Shown: positions 59,388-64,000 of the stretch, piece by piece
How positions within the stretch are numbered: the first letter of the stretch is position 1
Layout of the letters: each line of letters opens with the position of its first letter
Origin: Mucilaginibacter paludis DSM 18603
GTDB lineage: Bacteria > Bacteroidota > Bacteroidia > Sphingobacteriales > Sphingobacteriaceae
NCBI RefSeq assembly: GCF_000166195.2
Contig: NZ_CM001403.1
Span: 2,312,432-2,376,431 of the forward strand
Direction of reading: 5' to 3'
Length of the DNA: 64,000 nucleotides
The notes under the pieces: model-generated
Told to the model about the DNA's origin: nothing
Database searches by the model: none
The model's input: the letters and a program-made list of their open reading frames with translations, nothing else
Position numbers and translations under genes: made by a program

Positions 59388-59836
59388 CTATAACTTCTTT
59401 ATCTCTGCGGCAATAAAATCGTGCAGTTGTTTCTTATCAGGAAGTTGAAGTAAATACCGACTAACAAAAAGTTGATTGTCCATTCCGGCAAGTGCATATT
59501 CAACTAAGTGATTATTTTTGTCGGCAACCATGAGTATACCTATAGGTGGATTATCTGTATCTTCTATCACCTCTTTTTTGTAATAATTTAGGTATGTGTT
59601 AAGTTGTGAAATATGCGCATGATTAGATTTATCGGATTTTAACTCAATTAGCACTTGGCATTTTAATATCCGATGGTATAAAACCATATCGATAAAAAAA
59701 TATTCATCACCGATCAATATCCGTTTTGTCTTGCCTCCAAGCAAAAGCCTCTTCCCATTTCCATTAAAAAATCTTGTAAGTTACTCCCTTGTGCTAATAT
59801 TAATTTAAACGGATAAAAATAAATTATTGCTGAACG
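59388..59836 (-). pseudogene. decayed DUF1016 (PDDEXK) nuclease, C-terminal part only
   Basis: Minus frame 59744-59388 reads RILIGDEYFFIDMVLYHRIL, KCQVLIELKSDKSNHAHISQ and PPIGILMVADKNNHLVEYAL, the PDDEXK nuclease domain of DUF1016/YhcG (Asp in FFIDMV, ELK as the ExK). Just upstream, in another frame, ILAQGSNLQDFLMEMGRGF continues the same family, so a frameshift lies near 59745. The N-terminal half of the usual 340-aa protein is absent and the first in-frame start is only a TTG. It cannot be functional as it stands. Confidence 0.75.
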
Positions 59837-59908
59837 CTACTCATAAAAAGCGTACTAACATTGACTGAGCTGAGTTTTAGATTCAGCATCAAGGCCAGCG
59901 GATTTCAG

Positions 59909-59945
59909 AATAAAAAAAGCTTTCCTGACAAAAGCTTTTTTTATT
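59909..59945. terminator. A/T-rich bidirectional hairpin terminator
   Basis: AATAAAAAAAGCTTT (59909-59923) pairs with AAAGCTTTTTTTATT (59931-59945) over a 7-base loop, a perfect 15-bp stem with T runs on both strands. It lies between the DUF1016 remnant and the sigma-like gene. Confidence 0.75.
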
Positions 59946-60015
59946 CATAGGTAGATGATTCGCGTTATTCAAGTTTGGTGCCAGTTGCATTTAACTGATT
60001 CTGGCGCTAACTGAT

Positions 60016-60297
60016 TCAAAGGGGAACAATGCAATATTCTTTGGCTAAACCTTTAGCGATGCCTAACATCCAGGCCAGTAGCGGCAATTCATGCTCATTA
60101 TAAAGGTCGGCACTGTCCCATATTTTACAGATGGCTTTTTCAAGAATGATGTCGGTATTATCCGTTTCTCCCGCAATTCGAAATATGGCAAAACGCAAAA
60201 CGACCGCGTATTGATCATATAAAGCCTCAGCCCCAGCTCTGCTTTTAGCCCGGATAAGCTTTAATACTTTTTCATTGGAAAGTAAAGTTTGGATCAT
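60016..60297 (-). CDS. sigma-70 region-2-like protein without region 4, 93 aa
   Basis: The sequence KLIRAKSRAGAEALYDQYAV, VLRFAIFRIAGETDNTDIIL, EKAICKIWDSADLYN and LLAWMLGIAKGLAKEY follows region 2 of ECF sigma factors (LYDxY, FxxI, IW, WLxxIA pattern), but the protein ends there: no region 4 for -35 recognition. It could be a shortened sigma factor, an anti-sigma-like decoy, or a remnant. Its ATG overlaps the TGA of a 50-codon frame (60294-60446) by 4 bp, which suggests coupling if both are real. Confidence 0.6.
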   Translation of the reverse strand: MIQTLLSNEKVLKLIRAKSRAGAEALYDQYAVVLRFAIFRIAGETDNTDIILEKAICKIWDSADLYNEHELPLLAWMLGIAKGLAKEYCIVPL

Positions 60298-60446
60298 CCT
60301 ACCGGATTAAAATACAATGAGTTAGGTAGATTGCTATAATTATGCCAGTAATCAGATCGCTTGTGCAGGTTTAGCCCTCCTCCGATCAATGGGGAAATCA
60401 AAATACCAGTTGGGGCAATTTTTACAATAAGGAGTTTATTTGCCAT
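60294..60446 (-). CDS. possible 50-codon gene coupled to the sigma-like gene
   Basis: ATG at 60446 opens MANKLLIVKIAPTGILISPL followed by IGGGLNLHKRSDYW and ends TGA at 60294, sharing ATGA with the next ATG. The first 25 residues are hydrophobic and could be a membrane segment or signal. No family is recognised and it may be a chance frame; the exact 4-bp overlap is the main reason for listing it. Confidence 0.35.
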   Translation of the reverse strand: MANKLLIVKIAPTGILISPLIGGGLNLHKRSDYWHNYSNLPNSLYFNPVG

Positions 60447-60771
60447 GACAAGCCAGCAATATTAAACTTTAATGTTCTAAACGTGAGATAAGTGGGCAGG
60501 GCACCACATTATCCATAACCATATATTCTGCCGCCAATTCTGCCTGTTTCCTGATTTAAGGTTAAGATCTAAACCACAACCCTTAAACACAGCGTTATGG
60601 TAAGATATATTGCTGTTGGCTTCTGACTTTGTGATTTCGTAAAGTTTGCCATTCTTTATTTATTTATTCTTCCATTGAAGAGTGGATAGTTGAATAATGC
60701 TTCAGTACTACAGTCCTTACAAAACGAATTTATAGAAGCCAACTAAATGACAGCTAATTTCATCTGATAAA
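60447..60771. other. intergenic stretch, nothing clear
   Basis: 325 bases between the AraC gene end and the possible small gene. No convincing frame, repeat or strong hairpin seen on either strand. Confidence 0.45.
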
Positions 60772-61674
60772 TCAGGCATCGGCCCTCGCAAATCCTACCG
60801 TATCCCGGTAAATTTGAGGGGATACTTCCGCATTGATTTTAAAAAACCGGCTGAAGTAAAACTCATCGTTAAAACCCAGTTCGTATGCGATCATTTTAAC
60901 CGGCTTCGCGGTAAGATATAATTCGCGTTTAGCTTCGATAATTATGCGCTCCGAGATCAGGTTACTTAAGGTTTTATTGAAATATGTTTTACTGATCCTG
61001 TTCAATGCTTTGGCAGAGATGTTCAGAAGATCTGCATAATCACTGGGACTGTGCTTGCTTTTATAATGCTCTTCGATAGTATCTTTCAGGGTTTTTAATA
61101 TAAATGGCTCCTTCTCGGTATTGGATATCTTAGGGGATTGCATATTAAGTTTTATCCTCGATGCATTGATCAAAAATATCTTCAGGTATGCAATCATTAA
61201 TTCATATTGGGCGACTGCTATATTTTGCATTTCAACCTTTAACTGATCAACCAGGCCGGTAAGCAGGCCCATTTCCGATTCTGTTAACTGCACCTGCGGC
61301 GATTCGTATATATTATTAAAAAGCACACCATTACAGGCGACTTCATCATGGTGCTTATGAATGCAGAAAAAATCAGGATGGAAATTGATTAAAAGCCCCT
61401 TAAACTCACCATCAGCCCTGATCTTATATGGCTGGTAAATAGAAAAGCTTATCAGGCCATTTTCTGTAAATTCATATTCAGAAAAATCCGCCGTTAGTCG
61501 GCCTTTTCCTTTAGTCACCAAAAGCATCGAATAGTAGTTGTAGTTTTTCTGTTGGTTAAAATAGGAATCGTCTTCAAAAGCAAAGATCTTAAAGGCTAAA
61601 GCTTTCGTTTGCGGATTAATTAATGTAAAGGCGGTTTGAGCTGTCAAAGTTTGTTTATTAATGTTTGATATCAA
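60772..61674 (-). CDS. AraC-family transcriptional regulator
   Basis: 300 aa from a TTG at 61674. An N-terminal cupin-like sensor (KNYNYYSMLLVTKGKGRLTA, YQPYKIRADGEF) is followed by two HTH motifs at about 190-300 (SPSDYADLLNISAKALNRIS, VKMIAYELGFNDEFYFSRFF). No ATG occurs in frame before codon 50, which lies inside the cupin domain, so TTG initiation right after the preceding TAA is the best model. The upstream NTF2 gene ends one base before, in the same frame. It probably controls the CMD/NTF2 genes. Confidence 0.88.
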   Translation of the reverse strand: MISNINKQTLTAQTAFTLINPQTKALAFKIFAFEDDSYFNQQKNYNYYSMLLVTKGKGRLTADFSEYEFTENGLISFSIYQPYKIRADGEFKGLLINFHPDFFCIHKHHDEVACNGVLFNNIYESPQVQLTESEMGLLTGLVDQLKVEMQNIAVAQYELMIAYLKIFLINASRIKLNMQSPKISNTEKEPFILKTLKDTIEEHYKSKHSPSDYADLLNISAKALNRISKTYFNKTLSNLISERIIIEAKRELYLTAKPVKMIAYELGFNDEFYFSRFFKINAEVSPQIYRDTVGFARADA

Positions 61675-62088
61675 TTAAAACAGCAGTCTATCTTCTACGG
61701 AAATTTCAAGATCATTGATGCTGGCATAACGCTTACGCATCAAGCCGTTTTCATCAAATTCCCAAAGTTCGTTGCCATAGCTGCGGTACCATTGTCCGGT
61801 TTGATCATGCCACTCATATTCAAAACGAACAGCCATACGATTTTCTCGAAATCCCCATAGTTCTTTTTTCAGCTTGTAATCCAGCTCTTTCTCCCATTTC
61901 CTAACTAAAAAAGCTTTCACCTCATCTCTACCATTAATGAAGTCAGTGCGGTTGCGCCATTCTGTATCAATGGTATAAGCCAAGCATACCTTTTCCGGAT
62001 CTTTCGTGTTCCAGGCATTTTCTGCAAGCTGTACCTTTTCTAATGCAGTCTCCATGGTAAATGGAGGCAAGGGAAGTTTTTGTTCCAT
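61675..62088 (-). CDS. NTF2-like (DUF1348/SnoaL-fold) protein
   Basis: 137 aa. The family pattern [40 protein letters not shown] and [19 protein letters not shown] strand (here [20 protein letters not shown]) then [20 protein letters not shown] is DUF1348, a cone-shaped NTF2 fold that can bind small molecules or act as an isomerase or dehydratase. Cytoplasmic. It shares an operon with the CMD protein and the AraC regulator. Confidence 0.88.
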   Translation of the reverse strand: MEQKLPLPPFTMETALEKVQLAENAWNTKDPEKVCLAYTIDTEWRNRTDFINGRDEVKAFLVRKWEKELDYKLKKELWGFRENRMAVRFEYEWHDQTGQWYRSYGNELWEFDENGLMRKRYASINDLEISVEDRLLF

Positions 62089-62151
62089 AGTAGTTTTAAA
62101 TTAAGGAATGGATAAATACAAATCTATCCATTCTTTAGGGAGTGAACACGA

Positions 62152-62706
62152 TCAAATAGCGGCTGTTTCAACCAGCTCAACCACAGGGAAATCTACCACT
62201 ACCTTTGCGGCATTGTTGAAATAGTTGGTGAATATGTTTAAACCAACATGAGCGATAATTTCTGCAATTCCTGCTTCATCGTAACCGGCATTTTTCAAGG
62301 CATCTACATCAGCGTCATTAACCAGTCCTCTTTTTTCAATGATCGTTCTTGAAAAATCAAGCGCTGCCTGAATTTTTGCATCAGCAGATCTACCTTCACG
62401 GGCGTATGCAATACTGTCGGCATCAATATGGACTAATTTTTCGCCGATAAAGGTATGTGCGGCATTGCAATATTCGCAGCTATTAGCGTTGGCAACGGTA
62501 AGCGCAATCAGTTCACCAAGCTTTCCGCCGATAGTTCCTCCTCCTAAAGCACCGCTTAAAGCAAGATAGCCGTTTAAAACCGTCGGCGAATTAGCCATAG
62601 TTCTCATCATATTAGGAACCATTCCCAGCTTGCCTTGAATGGCAGTAAAAAGATCTTTAGATTTTCCTGTAGTTGTTTCAGGATCAAGTGCTGTTAAACG
62701 TGACAT
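62152..62706 (-). CDS. carboxymuconolactone decarboxylase (AhpD-like) family protein
   Basis: 184 aa. The redox motif is SCEYCNAAH (Cys77, Cys80, His84) with Glu65 upstream, as in AhpD-like peroxidase-linked members; FTNYFNNAAKV near the end is the second family block. It probably reduces hydroperoxides or handles electrophiles with thiol chemistry. First gene of the CMD-NTF2-AraC operon; 63 bp precede the NTF2 start. Confidence 0.9.
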   Translation of the reverse strand: MSRLTALDPETTTGKSKDLFTAIQGKLGMVPNMMRTMANSPTVLNGYLALSGALGGGTIGGKLGELIALTVANANSCEYCNAAHTFIGEKLVHIDADSIAYAREGRSADAKIQAALDFSRTIIEKRGLVNDADVDALKNAGYDEAGIAEIIAHVGLNIFTNYFNNAAKVVVDFPVVELVETAAI

Positions 62707-62810
62707 TTTTTTTAATTTTATTTGTCTTCATTGACAATACAAAGGTGCACTGCTTAAATTATCGATAACATGGATAAACGGTGCAGGTGCATGGACAATC
62801 AGGACCATGA

Positions 62811-63150
62811 TTACCCGGGGACAACCTCAAATACTTTTATTGTATAAACGGTATGGGCGTTTTTTTTATATAGCTTGATGGTATAAAAGATATTTGCTCC
62901 GGCTAAAATCAATACCGACAAGGGAATGATTGGCGGCTTTAAACCGAGCGGCAATACATCAAGCCGGAACGGCTGGCTAAATACGAACATAGATGGCTGT
63001 AATCATCGTGAAGACCACAAGACATGAGCCGACAGAGATGGCAGCGATAAATCTCCCGGGGCTCATATTACCTAACGACACAAAAGAACTGGATGAAGTG
63101 TGCTTTCCCAAATCGACAATAATATCATGGGCAATATTTAAATGAAAGAA
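62811..63150 (-). pseudogene. frameshifted two-helix membrane protein
   Basis: Minus frame from 63150 reads SLGNMSPGRFIAAISVGSCL and VVFTMITAIYV to a TAG, and a second frame beginning at ATG 62990 continues FVFSQPFRLDVLPLG, KPPIIPLSVLILAGANIFYT and IKLYKKNAHTVYTIKVFEVV to TAA at 62811. Each frame has one transmembrane helix and the two join smoothly at about 62990 with a one-base shift. No family is recognised. The second half alone (59 aa) could still be translated. Confidence 0.4.
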
Positions 63151-63342
63151 TTATATAATAACTAAGTAAATAAATCAAGTACGCAAAAAAATATGTTGTA
63201 ACAATTATCGAAAATTGTACTCAAATAGAATATGACAAATTATAAATCTGCGATTGTTTTTGCCTATAAAGCCTTGGAAGGAAAATTGGTTTTAGGAAAC
63301 AAATACCGATGGATATAGCTGGCAACTCTGTAGACAATTAGT

Positions 63343-64000
63343 ATGTTTTCACTAAACCTAAACCCGCAAATTATAGTTAACGTTAGCACTGTTATATCCA
63401 GCACGCTATTGTTTTTAGCTTTTTTAACTTTTACAAAAAAAAGCACAGCACTGATAGGCTACCGTTTTTTATCGCTCTTTTTGTTTTTCCTTACACTAAA
63501 CTTTGCAAATGATGCATTTAGTGCCGGCGGAGGGTACCTAAAGCATCCAGTACTAATGCTGATATTTCAGCCAGGCACCTATGCCATTGCTCCATCTTTT
63601 TATTTGGCATCTGTTTATTTAACATCAGTTGATAAAAAGTTGAATGGTAAAGTTATCTTACATTTCCTGCCATATATTTTCCTTCTTGCTGTTTGTATTT
63701 TAACTTTTCAAATACCACCGGATGTAATTGCTGCCAATAAAACAAAAGAAAATCATATAGAGAAGATCGCAAGTATTTGTTTATCAACACTGTTGTTTCT
63801 ACAGATTTTTTGGTATTTGTTTTTGGCATTAAGGCAGTTGAGAAAATACAGGCAATCCATTCCGCTATTTCTATCCAGTTTCACTGGGAATGATTATAAA
63901 TGGCTCATCCAAATAACTATAGGATTATGCATGCTGTCTGTTATCTGGTTGTTAGAAAGCATTGCAGGCATGCCTTTACTCTCCCTAATTGCTTCAATAA
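63343..64000 (+). CDS. polytopic membrane sensor N-terminus, cut by the window end
   Basis: ATG at 63343 starts a frame that stays open to the last base, 219 codons. It has about six to seven membrane helices (IIVNVSTVISSTLLFLAFLT, LIGYRFLSLFLFFLTLNFAN, VILHFLPYIFLLAVCILTFQ, LSTLLFLQIFWYLFLALRQL, LIQITIGLCMLSVIWLLE). This is the layout of the membrane part of Bacteroidota AraC-type regulators with a C-terminal HTH, or of LytS-type kinases; the output domain lies beyond the window, so the choice is open. Confidence 0.75.
   Translation, partial: MFSLNLNPQIIVNVSTVISSTLLFLAFLTFTKKSTALIGYRFLSLFLFFLTLNFANDAFSAGGGYLKHPVLMLIFQPGTYAIAPSFYLASVYLTSVDKKLNGKVILHFLPYIFLLAVCILTFQIPPDVIAANKTKENHIEKIASICLSTLLFLQIFWYLFLALRQLRKYRQSIPLFLSSFTGNDYKWLIQITIGLCMLSVIWLLESIAGMPLLSLIASI

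Noticed and set aside
1..64000. CRISPR arrays, tRNA, rRNA, prophage or replication origin
   Set aside because: No regularly spaced repeats, cloverleaf-like runs, rRNA signature sequence, phage structural genes or DnaA-box cluster were noticed on reading both strands; a dedicated search was not possible.

Overview
The window looks like chromosomal DNA of a Bacteroidota bacterium of the family Sphingobacteriaceae (Mucilaginibacter or Pedobacter type). The support is: TonB-dependent receptors with carboxypeptidase-regulatory-like N-termini, DUF4249, DUF4296, DUF4397, DUF2141, DUF6660 and DUF3298 proteins, LytS/LytTR two-component pairs, a CzcA-TolC fusion, weak ribosome binding sites, and several promoters that fit the Bacteroidota TAnnTTTG pattern. 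The genus is an inference. No rRNA, tRNA or CRISPR was seen.

Layout. 0-13.7 kb is mostly housekeeping: an orphan CoA-transferase A subunit between two acidic low-complexity proteins, an OmpA lipoprotein, an RsbQ-like hydrolase next to a PAS/HisKA protein, a YitT membrane protein, a RelE-type toxin-antitoxin pair, an overlapping operon (yggS, GNAT, DUF3298, lysC), a DUF4296 lipoprotein and mutS2. 13.3-19.2 kb is scarred: a palindromic intergenic repeat, a CE2-like esterase, fused and frameshifted gene remnants, and an IS4-family element that cuts a Crp/Fnr regulator in two with an exact 10-bp target duplication. That regulator is the last gene of an efflux operon (TolC, adaptor, RND pump, DUF2892, rhodanese; 19.2-25.5 kb, minus strand). 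Divergent from it is a heavy-metal operon (DUF6660, CzcA fused to a TolC domain, CzcB, P1B-4 ATPase; 25.8-33.8 kb). An outer-membrane receptor and an IS3-family element (IS150-like) follow.

38.7-43.0 kb holds a LytS/LytTR pair flanked by an outer-membrane beta-barrel gene on one side and a DUF2141/DUF4397 pair on the other. Both flanking genes carry the same upstream motif with 21-bp-spaced half-sites. 43.2-52.9 kb is a minus-strand gene set: a second LytS/LytTR pair with a serine hydrolase, an S41 peptidase, a TonB receptor with a DUF4249 partner, another serine hydrolase and a decayed one. A 21-bp-period direct repeat stands before both the kinase operon and the receptor operon, which suggests one regulon. 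I consider this the best candidate for an undescribed system: a LytTR-controlled receptor/lipoprotein uptake pair with periplasmic serine hydrolases and a protease.

53-58 kb is a five-gene operon (alpha/beta hydrolase, methyltransferase, membrane protein, DUF302, NmrA-like) under a TetR regulator whose palindrome occurs at both its own and the operon's promoter. The last 6 kb hold a hypothetical gene, a decayed DUF1016 nuclease, a sigma-region-2-only protein, a CMD/NTF2/AraC operon, a frameshifted membrane protein and the start of a membrane sensor gene cut by the window end.
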